Program-made: the position numbers and the translations under genes
In this document: piece after piece, positions 24,691-33,223 of the stretch
Layout: every line of letters begins with the position of its first letter
Numbering within the stretch: position 1 is the stretch's first letter
The notes under the pieces: generated by a model
The model's input: the letters and a program-made list of their open reading frames with translations, nothing else
Told to the model about the DNA's origin: nothing
The model's database searches: none
NCBI RefSeq assembly: GCF_009762795.1
Contig: NZ_CP046400.1
Span: 3,139,501-3,203,500, forward strand
DNA: 64,000 nucleotides
Reading direction: 5' to 3'
Source: Pseudodesulfovibrio cashew
GTDB lineage: Bacteria > Desulfobacterota > Desulfovibrionia > Desulfovibrionales > Desulfovibrionaceae

Positions 24691-26019
24691 CTAATTCGTC
24701 AAATCAACCTGCTCCAACCAGACTCGGAACGCCTCCTGAGCCCTCTGGCCGTAGGCTTCCTTACGGAACTTCTTTTTCATCTTCTTTTCCAACCCTGGCA
24801 TGAGGCCAAAATTAACGTTGGAAGGCTGGAAGGCCTTGTCCGGCTTGTCTGCCAAATGTCCGAGCAAAGCGCCAAGCGCGGTTTCACGGGGCGGATTCTT
24901 CAGGGAAAGGTCATCGAAACGTCGGGCCAGGGACAACCCCACCCACAGGCCGCAGGCAGCCGACTCCAAATAGCCTTCCACGCCGGTGATCTGACCGGCC
25001 AGATAGAAACCGGGACGGGCACGCAACTGCAGGGATTCATCCAACACCTCGGGAGCATTGACATAGGTATTACGATGAATGGACCCCAGGCGGAGAAACT
25101 CGGCGTTTTCCAGGCCGGGAATCATACGAAAAATGCGTTTCTGCTCGGGGTACTTGAGCTTGGTCTGGAAGCCCACCAGGTTGAAGGCGGTCTTGTCCTT
25201 GTTCTCTGTGCGCAGTTGGACAATGGCAAAGGGACGCTCCCCGGTCTTGGGATCGACAAAACCCACGGGTTTGAGCGGACCGAAGGCCAAGGTCATCTCT
25301 CCGCGCTCGGCCATGGCCTCCACGGGCAGGCAGGCCTCGAAGTGGACCTCCTTCTCGAAATCGCGGGGCTTGACCTTCTCCCCCTCCAGCAAGGCAGCGA
25401 CAAAGGCCTTGTACTCCTCCTCGGACATGGGACAGTTGAGGTAGTCGTCGTCCTCCGGCTTCCAGCGGGAGCCCCAAAACGCCTTGTCGAAATTCACTGA
25501 ATCCCGGGAGATGATGGGCGCGATGGCATCGTAGAAGTAGAGCCGTTCGTCGCCTACCGCCGCCATGATGGACTCGGTCAGTTCCTGGCTGGCCAACGGC
25601 CCGGCGGCGATGACTACAGCGTCGTTTCCGGCCAGCTCCCCGGCATCGAGCGAAGTTATCTCCTTACGGATGACTGTAACTCTGGGATGGCTCTCCAGCT
25701 TGGCGGTGATGTACTCAGAAAATAGTGTCCGGTCCACGGCCAGGGCTCCGCCCGCAGGTACCTGCGTGGCGTAGGCGGCCTCCATGACCAGGCTTCCAAG
25801 AGCCCGCATTTCCTCTTTGAGCAACCCGATGGCCGCCGCTGGTCCTGTGGCTCGGAAGGAGTTGGAGCAGACCAGCTCGGCCAGGCCGTCCTCGGTGTGT
25901 GCCTCGCTTCGTTTGTCCGGCTTCATCTCGAAGAGAATAACCTCATGCCCGGCACGGGCCAATTGCCACGCCGCGTCACATCCGGCCAGACCTCCGCCCA
26001 CTATGCTCACCTTCGCCAT
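24691..26019 (-). CDS. trmFO: Methylenetetrahydrofolate-tRNA-(uracil-54-C5)-methyltransferase TrmFO
   Basis: The product is 442 residues. It makes m5U54 in the T loop of tRNA using methylenetetrahydrofolate and FADH2. The FAD-binding GGGLAGCDAAW starts at residue 8. The two key cysteines are in LVCSNSFRATGP and HFEACLPVEAMAERG. The C-terminal GQITGVEGYLESAACG is characteristic. No terminator is evident between it and the downstream sulfhydrylase gene. Confidence 0.96.
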   Translation of the reverse strand: MAKVSIVGGGLAGCDAAWQLARAGHEVILFEMKPDKRSEAHTEDGLAELVCSNSFRATGPAAAIGLLKEEMRALGSLVMEAAYATQVPAGGALAVDRTLFSEYITAKLESHPRVTVIRKEITSLDAGELAGNDAVVIAAGPLASQELTESIMAAVGDERLYFYDAIAPIISRDSVNFDKAFWGSRWKPEDDDYLNCPMSEEEYKAFVAALLEGEKVKPRDFEKEVHFEACLPVEAMAERGEMTLAFGPLKPVGFVDPKTGERPFAIVQLRTENKDKTAFNLVGFQTKLKYPEQKRIFRMIPGLENAEFLRLGSIHRNTYVNAPEVLDESLQLRARPGFYLAGQITGVEGYLESAACGLWVGLSLARRFDDLSLKNPPRETALGALLGHLADKPDKAFQPSNVNFGLMPGLEKKMKKKFRKEAYGQRAQEAFRVWLEQVDLTN

Positions 26020-26099
26020 TTCATATCCTTGGTATCGTTTACGTTCGCCGCATTATGCCGTATAAACGGCAAAACCGCGACCATTTGGATGCACTTTAC

Positions 26100-27065
26100 A
26101 TGAAAGCCCCGATCCTAGATATACGCAAGCTGACAACCTGCTTCTCCTCGCCCCAGGGCATAGCCAAGGCGGTGGATACCGTCAGCCTATCCTTTATGCA
26201 AGGAGAAACCCTGGCCATAGTGGGCGAATCGGGTTGTGGCAAGACCGTGCTCGCCCTGTCCATCCTCGGCCTGATTCCCGACCCGCCTGGACGCGTTACC
26301 GAGGGCGAGATCCTGTACAGGGGCGACGATCTCCTGGATATGAACGAAGATGAACTCCGCCGGATTCGCGGCAATCATATTTCCATGATCTTCCAAGAGC
26401 CCATGACCGCGCTCAACCCGGTCTTCCGCATCAACGACCAGATAGCCGAACCTCTTATTCTGCACCGGAGGATAGACAAAGGCGAGGCACGAGAGAAGGT
26501 GGTAGAGGCTCTTTCCCTGGTTGGCATCCCCAACCCCGCCAAGGTGGCCGAAGCCTATCCGCACGAACTCTCCGGAGGCATGCGCCAGCGAGTGATGATC
26601 GCCATGGCCCTGGCCTGTGATCCGGACATCCTCATCGCGGACGAGCCGACCACGGCCCTGGACGTGACCATCCAGGCCCAGATTCTAGATCTGATGAACG
26701 AGCTGAAGGAGCGCATGGACGGCTCCCTCATGCTCATCACTCATGACCTTGGGGTGGTGGCGCGCATGGCCCAGCGGGTGGCGGTCATGTACTCGGGCAA
26801 GATAGTGGAGCTCTCCGAGGCCGGCCCCCTCTACAAGAAGCCGCTTCATCCCTACACGCAGGGACTCCTGGCCTCGGTGCCGACCTTGGGAGACAGGACC
26901 GACATCACGCCTATTCCGGGCATTGTCCCTTCCATCTTCGACCTGCCCGAAGGCTGCCGTTTTCATCCTCGCTGCCCCAAGGCCTTTGCCAAGTGCTCGC
27001 TCATCCTGCCCCCTCTGACCGAACCCGAACCGGGGCGCTTCGTGCGCTGCTGGCTCTATGATTAG
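26100..27065 (+). CDS. Oligopeptide/dipeptide ABC transporter ATP-binding protein (DppD/OppD-like)
   Basis: The product is 321 residues. Walker A GESGCGKT, signature LSGGMRQRV, Walker [12 protein letters not shown] and the family-specific C-terminal [13 protein letters not shown] cluster are all present. The C-terminal Cys-containing cluster is typical of OppD/OppF ATPases and can bind an iron-sulfur cluster in some. The start at 26100 is chosen because it begins with the usual LDIRKLT; its ribosome binding site is weak. It overlaps no permease gene; the partner permeases are elsewhere. Confidence 0.93.
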   Translation: MKAPILDIRKLTTCFSSPQGIAKAVDTVSLSFMQGETLAIVGESGCGKTVLALSILGLIPDPPGRVTEGEILYRGDDLLDMNEDELRRIRGNHISMIFQEPMTALNPVFRINDQIAEPLILHRRIDKGEAREKVVEALSLVGIPNPAKVAEAYPHELSGGMRQRVMIAMALACDPDILIADEPTTALDVTIQAQILDLMNELKERMDGSLMLITHDLGVVARMAQRVAVMYSGKIVELSEAGPLYKKPLHPYTQGLLASVPTLGDRTDITPIPGIVPSIFDLPEGCRFHPRCPKAFAKCSLILPPLTEPEPGRFVRCWLYD

Positions 27066-27074
27066 GAGCGTGCC

Positions 27075-28025
27075 ATGCCCCTGCTGGAACTGATCGACGT
27101 CCGCAAGCATTTTCGGGTCACCAGCGGCCTGATGGGTCTCAAGTCCGACACGGTCCGTGCCGTGGACGGCGTCACCCTGTCCGTCAAAAAGGGCGAAACC
27201 CTCGGCCTGGTGGGTGAATCCGGGTGTGGCAAATCCACCCTGGCCAAATGCGTGATGGGATTGCAACAGACCACATCAGGCGACGTTCTGTTCGACGGCC
27301 GCTCCATCGCTCAATGGGATGAAAAGGAGCTTCGTCGCCGCATCCAGATGATCTTTCAGGACCCGTACTCCTCCCTGAACCCTCGGCAGAAAATCAGCTC
27401 GATCATCCGCGAAGGACTCGACATTCACAAAATCGGCACCAAAGAGGAACGCAAGGCCAAGGTGGAGGAACTCCTCGGTCTGGTAGGCCTCAGGCCGGAA
27501 CACGGCAACCGCTATCCACACGAATTCTCCGGTGGCCAGCGGCAGCGCGTGGCCGTTGCCCGCACTCTGGCCCTGGACCCGCAGCTCATCGTCTGCGACG
27601 AGCCGGTCTCGGCCCTGGACGTTTCGGTCCAGGCCCAGGTCCTGCGCCTGCTCAAGGATCTGCAACGCAATTTCGGGCTGACCTACATCTTCATCTCCCA
27701 CGACCTGTCCGTGGTCAGCCACATTTCGGACCGCGTGGCCGTTATGTACCTGGGCCGGATCATGGAAATAGGGCCTTCTGAAACCCTGTTCCGCAACCCG
27801 CGGCATCCATACACCGAGGCCCTGCTCTCCGCCGTGCTGCCGCCCGACCCGGACAGCCAGCCGGAGCGTATTCCGCTGACAGGCGACCTGCCAAGTCCCA
27901 TGAACCCTCCCTCGGGCTGCCCTTTCCACCCCCGATGCCCCAAGGCCTTCGACAAATGTTCGCTGGCACGGCCCGAGCCCGAGGAGATCGAACCGGGCAC
28001 AGAAGTGGCCTGCTGGCTTTACTGA
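27075..28025 (+). CDS. Oligopeptide/dipeptide ABC transporter ATP-binding protein (DppF/OppF-like)
   Basis: The product is 316 residues and pairs with the gene before it, 9 nt away. Walker A is GESGCGKST, the signature FSGGQRQRVAVAR, Walker B LIVCDEPVSALD, and the C-terminal [16 protein letters not shown] cluster is shared with its partner. The pair normally energises import of peptides or nickel-chelates. There is no permease or binding-protein gene within the window. Confidence 0.94.
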   Translation: MPLLELIDVRKHFRVTSGLMGLKSDTVRAVDGVTLSVKKGETLGLVGESGCGKSTLAKCVMGLQQTTSGDVLFDGRSIAQWDEKELRRRIQMIFQDPYSSLNPRQKISSIIREGLDIHKIGTKEERKAKVEELLGLVGLRPEHGNRYPHEFSGGQRQRVAVARTLALDPQLIVCDEPVSALDVSVQAQVLRLLKDLQRNFGLTYIFISHDLSVVSHISDRVAVMYLGRIMEIGPSETLFRNPRHPYTEALLSAVLPPDPDSQPERIPLTGDLPSPMNPPSGCPFHPRCPKAFDKCSLARPEPEEIEPGTEVACWLY

Positions 28026-28127
28026 GTCCTGTCACGAAGACAAACTCCGCAATCTGTCCCTGTACACGTGACAGATCGCGCCTTATTTTTACCGGCAACA
28101 CCAATTTCAACCATTACGGAGCCACCG

Positions 28128-28691
28128 ATGTTATCCCGTGACCAAGCCATGGCATTGCTCAAGGAACACAACAGTGAACAGAACCTGATCAACCACGCCC
28201 TCGAATCCGAGGCTGTCATGCACGGCCTGGCCCGCAAGCTGGGCAAGGATGAAGAGCTGTGGGGAATCACCGGCCTGCTGCACGATCTCGACTACGCAAC
28301 TACCAAGACCAATGAGGCACGCCATGGACTGGACAGTGCGGCACTCATCGGCGATGGCCTACCCGCCGAGGCCCTTGACGCCATCAAGCGGCACGCCTGC
28401 GAAATGAATGGAAGTGACGATCCGTCTACGGACTTCGATTTTGCCCTGCGCTGCGGCGAAACCGTCACCGGCATGGTCCACGCCGGAGCCCTGGTCCGCC
28501 CTACCCGGATCGAGGGCATGAAGCCCAAGAGTCTCAAGAAGAAGATGAAGGACAAGGCATTCGCAGCCAGCGTCAACCGCGATTGTATCCGTGAGTGCGA
28601 AAAGATAGGCCTGGAGCTCGGAGAATTCCTTCAGATCGCCATCGCTGCCGTCACGGAGATAGCCCCGGAAGTCGGGCTTGCGGCGGAGTAA
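28128..28691 (+). CDS. HD-domain phosphohydrolase
   Basis: The product is 187 residues with an HDIG-type domain. Ligands are visible as NHALESEAVMHGLAR, LLHDLDYA and a later Asp; the C-terminus (LEFLQIAI-like GEFLQIAIAAVTEI) is helical. This family includes stand-alone HD hydrolases of unknown substrate. The start at 28128 follows ACGGAG and is preferred to 28068. It sits between the peptide ATPases and the CbiQ/CbiO pair, to neither of which it has an obvious link. Confidence 0.85.
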   Translation: MLSRDQAMALLKEHNSEQNLINHALESEAVMHGLARKLGKDEELWGITGLLHDLDYATTKTNEARHGLDSAALIGDGLPAEALDAIKRHACEMNGSDDPSTDFDFALRCGETVTGMVHAGALVRPTRIEGMKPKSLKKKMKDKAFAASVNRDCIRECEKIGLELGEFLQIAIAAVTEIAPEVGLAAE

Positions 28692-28793
28692 TCTCCAACA
28701 GGACGCACGGGCGCGGTTGCACGCCATCCCGTTCTGTACTACGCAAAGCTTTCCTGCGGGAAATCAATAAAATAAGCCTAACAAGGGAATTCC

Positions 28794-29564
28794 GTGGCCG
28801 CCATCGACGAACCGTTCGCCTCGGGCGATTCTTTCATCCACACGGTGGACCCGCGCATTCGCCTGCTCTGCGCGGTCATGCTGACAGTGCCCGCAGCCCT
28901 GTTCACGAACATGGACCAGGCCTGCGCGGCCCTGGCTGTCGGCTTTATCCTGGTCAGCGCGGCACGTCTTCCCATAGGCCTGGTTGTCAAACGGCTGGCC
29001 GTGGTCAACCTCTTTGTACTCTTCCTGTGGCTGTTTGTTCCCTTTTCCCTGCCGGGAGAGGCGGCCTTCACCGCCGGGCCGCTGGCGATCACGCGGGAAG
29101 GCATCGGCTTGGCCGCACTCATTTCAGTCAAGTCCAACGCCGTGGTCCTAGGCCTCATGGCGCTCATGGGCACAATCCCCCTACGCGACCTGGGACCGGC
29201 CCTCCAACAACTCCGGGTACCGGACAAACTCTGCCACATTCTCCTCTTCACCTACCGCTACATCTTCGTCATCCACCAGGAGTATCTCACGATGCGCAGG
29301 GCCATGGCCGCGCGCGGCTTTCGCCCCAAAACAAACCGACACACCTACCGGTCCTACGCCTGGCTGGTGGGTATGCTGCTGATCAAGAGTTGGGACCGCG
29401 CGGAGCGCGTATATGGAGCCATGCGCTGCAGGGGATTCCGAGACCGCTTCTATTCGCTGACCACCTTCACCTCCGCAAGCAAAGACTATCTTTTTCTCGC
29501 CCTGTGCCTCGCCGCCGTCATCGGCATGGAGTCGCTGGACGTCATCAGGAGCCATTTTTCATGA
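28794..29564 (+). CDS. cbiQ: Energy-coupling factor transporter transmembrane protein CbiQ
   Basis: The product is 256 residues with about five transmembrane segments. It has the coupling-helix motifs AMAARGF and AMRCRGF, each an A-x-R-G-type element contacting the ATPase. The start is GTG at 28794 behind AAGGG. It overlaps cbiO by 4 nt (ATGA). It belongs to the CbiQ/EcfT family that supports cobalt, nickel or vitamin uptake. The substrate-specificity subunit CbiM is not in the window. Confidence 0.9.
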   Translation: MAAIDEPFASGDSFIHTVDPRIRLLCAVMLTVPAALFTNMDQACAALAVGFILVSAARLPIGLVVKRLAVVNLFVLFLWLFVPFSLPGEAAFTAGPLAITREGIGLAALISVKSNAVVLGLMALMGTIPLRDLGPALQQLRVPDKLCHILLFTYRYIFVIHQEYLTMRRAMAARGFRPKTNRHTYRSYAWLVGMLLIKSWDRAERVYGAMRCRGFRDRFYSLTTFTSASKDYLFLALCLAAVIGMESLDVIRSHFS

Positions 29565-30277
29565 GTCACGCCATAATTGAACTCAAAGACGTCGCCTATG
29601 CCTTTCCCGGAAGGGGAACGACTCTGGACGGCCTGGACTTTCACCTGCACCAGGGCGAAAAAATCGGCCTGTTCGGCCCCAACGGCGCGGGCAAAACGAC
29701 CATGCTGCACATCCTAATGGGCTTGATCATACCCCAACAGGGCGAGGTGATCCTGTTCGACAAGACCATGACGGACGGAAAGGCCTTCGATGAGGCCCGA
29801 CTGAAGATCGGCTTCCTCTTCCAGAACTCCGACGACCAACTCTTCTGCCCTACGGTCCTTGATGATGTGGCCTTCGGCCCGCTCAACCAAGGGTGTACCC
29901 CGGACGAGGCTCGGCAAAAGGCCGCCCGAGCCCTTGAAACCGTTGGGCTGGCCGGTTTCGAAGACCGAGTGCCCTACCGTCTCTCCGGCGGCGAAAAGAA
30001 ATTGGTGGCCCTGGCCACCATCCTGTCCATGGACCCCGAGGTGCTGGTTCTTGACGAACCGACCACGGGCCTCTCGCCCGAGGCCAAGGATCGGCTGGTA
30101 GAGATCCTGCAGTCATTGGACATGGCGCGCCTGGTAGTCTCTCACGAACCCGATTTCCTGGCAGCAACAACGGATCGACTCCTGGCAATGCGAGATGGAA
30201 AGATACGTCCCGGAGAGCTCAAGCCGCATAGCCATACCCACGTGCATGAGGAAGGCGACGTTCCGCACCAGCACTGA
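29561..30277 (+). CDS. cbiO: Energy-coupling factor ATPase CbiO
   Basis: The product is 238 residues. Walker A is GPNGAGKTT, Q-loop FLFQNSDDQLFC, signature LSGGEKKLV and Walker B VLVLDEPTTGLS. The C-terminal 18 residues are His-rich (HSHTHVHEEGD, then HQH), a feature of nickel and cobalt handling proteins. The ATG at 29561 overlaps the CbiQ stop. The frame stays open for 322 codons upstream, but that part is a shadow of cbiQ. Confidence 0.93.
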   Translation: MSHAIIELKDVAYAFPGRGTTLDGLDFHLHQGEKIGLFGPNGAGKTTMLHILMGLIIPQQGEVILFDKTMTDGKAFDEARLKIGFLFQNSDDQLFCPTVLDDVAFGPLNQGCTPDEARQKAARALETVGLAGFEDRVPYRLSGGEKKLVALATILSMDPEVLVLDEPTTGLSPEAKDRLVEILQSLDMARLVVSHEPDFLAATTDRLLAMRDGKIRPGELKPHSHTHVHEEGDVPHQH

Positions 30278-30315
30278 GCAGGCATCGGGCTTGGTGAATC
30301 AGAACAAAACGATTA

Positions 30316-30690
30316 TCACTTTGCGTCCCGGGTCAAAACGTTGACCACTTTGGCCAACAACTGTCCTGCACTGAACGGTTTGACGATAAAGCTGGAAACG
30401 CCAAGACGGACTGCATTGATTACGTCCTCGCGCATGGGTGCCACCGTTATCATGATGAAAGGAATGCCGGGATTACGATCTCCCTGACGAATTGCCTCAA
30501 GCAGACAATCACCACACATATGCGGCATTTGCTGATCAGAGAGTACCAGATCGAAATCGCAGTGCTGAAAGACTTCCCAGGCCTCGTCGCCGTCATGAAC
30601 CACGGTGACATGTTTCAATCCGGCATGTTCAAGCGCAGCATGTATGATCCGACACATGGTTGGTGAATCATCCGCCAGAAGGATACGCAT
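30316..30690 (-). CDS. CheY-like single-domain response regulator
   Basis: The product is about 124 residues and consists only of a receiver domain. It has LADDSP near the N-terminus, the phospho-acceptor Asp in LVLSDQQMP, a Thr in the MITV strand and Lys in VKPF. No output domain follows. The ATG at 30690 starts the domain but lacks a ribosome binding site. An upstream in-frame TTG at 30747 follows GGAGGAAGG and would add 19 residues, so the true start is uncertain. No cognate kinase is adjacent. Confidence 0.9.
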   Translation of the reverse strand: MRILLADDSPTMCRIIHAALEHAGLKHVTVVHDGDEAWEVFQHCDFDLVLSDQQMPHMCGDCLLEAIRQGDRNPGIPFIMITVAPMREDVINAVRLGVSSFIVKPFSAGQLLAKVVNVLTRDAK

Positions 30691-30924
30691 GTCGGGATTC
30701 AAAATATCACATACCGACTCGACACAATAATATTCGGCAGTCTCCAAACCTTCCTCCACTCTAACACCAGCCTTCGGCAATCAAATAAAAACAGTCACAT
30801 TTTATACAGCCACTATATCAAAAAAGATCACAAGAAAACTGCTAAATCAGCCTTGGCTTTTGGCAATTACGACCTATTATTAGCAGATGGCTCGCCATCA
30901 AGGCCCGCCGCAACCTCCACGCAT

Positions 30925-32340
30925 ATGAGCATGTCCGATAGATTCAGCGAAAACATGACGCGGGCTCCCTACCGCACCATCTGGCACCTGGCCTGGCCAC
31001 AGATCATCATGATGGTCTTCCACTTCTTCATCGGCCTGACCGACGTCTGGGTGGCAGGGTATATCAACCGCGAAGTTCAGGCCTCCCTTGGAATCATCTC
31101 CCAGTCCCTCTTCTTCCTGCTGGTGGTGGCCATGGCCGTGGCCAACGGCTCGGTGGCGGCCATCAGCCAATCCATGGGCGCAGGGCTGCACAAGCGGGTC
31201 AAGCGGTACGTCGGATTGTGCCTTCTCCTGGCCGCAGTGCTGGGCAGCATCTTCCTGTTCCTGGGGCTGCCCCTCAAAAACATGCTGGTCGCAGCCCTCC
31301 AAGTCCCCCAGCCCATGCGTCCGGTAACGGAATACTTTCTCCAGGTGTATCTGTTCCTGCTGCCGCCCTACTATCTCCTGATCATTACCAACGCCATCTT
31401 CCGGGCCCGTAAGCAGGTTATGTATCCGCTCTATTCCATGATACTCGTCACTGCGCTCAATACCGTCTTCGACCTCGGACTCGGGCTGGGTTGGTTCGGC
31501 ATGCCTAATATCGGCTTCAAGGGACTGGCCTGGGCCACCTTCGGCTCGGTAGCCGCGGGTGCGGTGCTAAACCTCGTGGTCCTCTCGACCCAGGGACTGC
31601 TCAAGCCGGAATCCTTTGCCCCGTGGCGCTGGATGAAACGGGCGATGCCGTACCTCCTAAAGGTGGCCTGGCCTTCAGGGCTCATGCAGATCGTCTGGCA
31701 TTCCGGCTACCTGGTTCTCTACGCCATAACCGGGAGCCTGCCGTGGAACGCCATTGACGCCTTGGCCGGCATGGCCATCGGCCTGCGCATCGAAGCCCTG
31801 CTTTTCCTGCCCGCCTTTGCTTTCAACATGACCGCTTCGATCCTCATCGGCCATTATCTCGGAGCGAGGCAGCCGGATGAGGCCAGAAAATTCGGTTTCC
31901 GCATCCTCGGGCTGGGCCTGGTTTCCATCACCATCTTTTCTCTGGTCGTCTGGCAATTCATCGGGTCATGGGTCGATCTCCTCACCCGTGATCCGGCGGT
32001 TGCAGCCCAGGCCGTGAGCTACCTCAAATGGAACGTGCTCGCCATTCCGTTCACCCTGACCTCCATGATCCTGGCAGGGGCATTCAACGGAGCGGGCGCG
32101 ACCCTGTGGAATATGTTCATTATGGGTGGAGCCACCTGGCTCCTCAGGCTACCCCTGGCCTACGGACTCGGACATTTCGTCATGAAGGACGCCGAAGGCA
32201 TCTGGATAGCCATGTTCTGCTCACAGATAGTCCAGTCCTCCATCCTGCTGTATGTCTTTACTTTCAAAAACTGGCAGCGTTTCGCCATGATCAAAAAACG
32301 AAACGGCAACACCAAAACGCTCTCCAAGGAATCCGCATGA
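30925..32340 (+). CDS. MATE-family efflux protein
   Basis: The product is 471 residues with about twelve transmembrane segments. It has the typical MATE repeats: WPQIIMMVFHFFIGLTDVWVAG in the first half, GMAIGLRIEALLFLPAFAF in the second, and IGHYLGARQPDEARKF. Family members exchange protons or sodium for cationic drugs or metabolites. The start is uncertain; 30925 or 30931 is preferred over an in-frame TTG at 30853. It overlaps the DUF2156 gene by 4 nt, so the two are likely made together. Confidence 0.9.
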   Translation: MSMSDRFSENMTRAPYRTIWHLAWPQIIMMVFHFFIGLTDVWVAGYINREVQASLGIISQSLFFLLVVAMAVANGSVAAISQSMGAGLHKRVKRYVGLCLLLAAVLGSIFLFLGLPLKNMLVAALQVPQPMRPVTEYFLQVYLFLLPPYYLLIITNAIFRARKQVMYPLYSMILVTALNTVFDLGLGLGWFGMPNIGFKGLAWATFGSVAAGAVLNLVVLSTQGLLKPESFAPWRWMKRAMPYLLKVAWPSGLMQIVWHSGYLVLYAITGSLPWNAIDALAGMAIGLRIEALLFLPAFAFNMTASILIGHYLGARQPDEARKFGFRILGLGLVSITIFSLVVWQFIGSWVDLLTRDPAVAAQAVSYLKWNVLAIPFTLTSMILAGAFNGAGATLWNMFIMGGATWLLRLPLAYGLGHFVMKDAEGIWIAMFCSQIVQSSILLYVFTFKNWQRFAMIKKRNGNTKTLSKESA

Positions 32341-33218
32341 CACTGGAATTCGAACCGATCAACCTGGCCCGTCAGGAAGAATATCACGCCGCCCTTTCGG
32401 GCTGTCCGCAATTGTTGACCAGCGACTTCTCCTTTGCCAACGTCTATGGCTGGGCCGAGCACTATGGCCTGGAGTGGGCCTTCCACAAGGAGTTGTGCTT
32501 CATCCGCCAGACCAAGCCCGAGACGGTCTATTGGGCGCCCATCGGCCCGTGGGAAAAATACGACTGGGCCAACTGCTGCGCCATGCGGGAGTCCGCTCAT
32601 TTCACCCGCGTGCCCGAAGCCCTGACCCGACTCTGGTCCATTTCCTTCGGCAACAAAATCCTGATCGAGGAAAACCGCGCCCACTGGGACTATGTCTACT
32701 CGGTGGAAGAACTGATCGCCCTCAAGGGCAAGCAATTCCATAAGAAAAAGAATCTCCTCAACCAGTTCAAAAAGAACTACCTGTACCAGTATGAACCCAT
32801 GGCCCCGGAATGCGTGGAGGAAGTCCTGGAGATGCAGGACGAATGGTACAAATGGTATGAGGAAAACAATCCCTCCGAAGCGCTCAAGGCGGAAAACCGC
32901 GCCATCACCCGTGTCCTCCACAACTTCGATCAGATCAAGGGACTCATGGGAGCCACCTTGCGCGTAGAAGGCAAGGTCATCGCTTATACCGTTGCCGAAC
33001 CCCTCTGCGACGACTCCATCGTCATCCATTTCGAGAAGGGCAACATCCAGTATAAAGGAGTGTATCAGGCCATCAACCAGATGTTCCTGGAAAACGACGC
33101 GGCTGAATACATCAACGTCAACAGGGAGCAGGACCTGGGTGACGAAGGATTGCGCAAGGCCAAGCTCTCGTACAACCCTTCGTTCTTTCTAAAGAAATTC
33201 GAAGCAACCCTCCTATAG
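32337..33218 (+). CDS. DUF2156-family protein, GNAT-like aminoacyltransferase fold
   Basis: The product is 293 residues with no membrane segment or signal peptide. It resembles the C-terminal catalytic domain of phosphatidylglycerol lysyltransferase: SFANVYGWAEHYG, then WSISFGNKILIEENRAHWDYVY, HKKKNLLNQFKKNY and YINVNREQDLGDEGLRKAKLSYNP. The function of stand-alone DUF2156 proteins is not settled; transfer of an aminoacyl group to a lipid or peptide is inferred. CAAGGAATCCGC precedes the ATG, which overlaps the MATE stop. Confidence 0.82.
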   Translation: MTLEFEPINLARQEEYHAALSGCPQLLTSDFSFANVYGWAEHYGLEWAFHKELCFIRQTKPETVYWAPIGPWEKYDWANCCAMRESAHFTRVPEALTRLWSISFGNKILIEENRAHWDYVYSVEELIALKGKQFHKKKNLLNQFKKNYLYQYEPMAPECVEEVLEMQDEWYKWYEENNPSEALKAENRAITRVLHNFDQIKGLMGATLRVEGKVIAYTVAEPLCDDSIVIHFEKGNIQYKGVYQAINQMFLENDAAEYINVNREQDLGDEGLRKAKLSYNPSFFLKKFEATLL

Positions 33219-33223
33219 GCTCC

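Noticed and set aside
28595-29560. Upstream extension of the CbiO frame by 322 codons
   Set aside because: It overlaps the HD and CbiQ genes in another frame and shows no domain; CbiO proper starts at the ATG at 29561.
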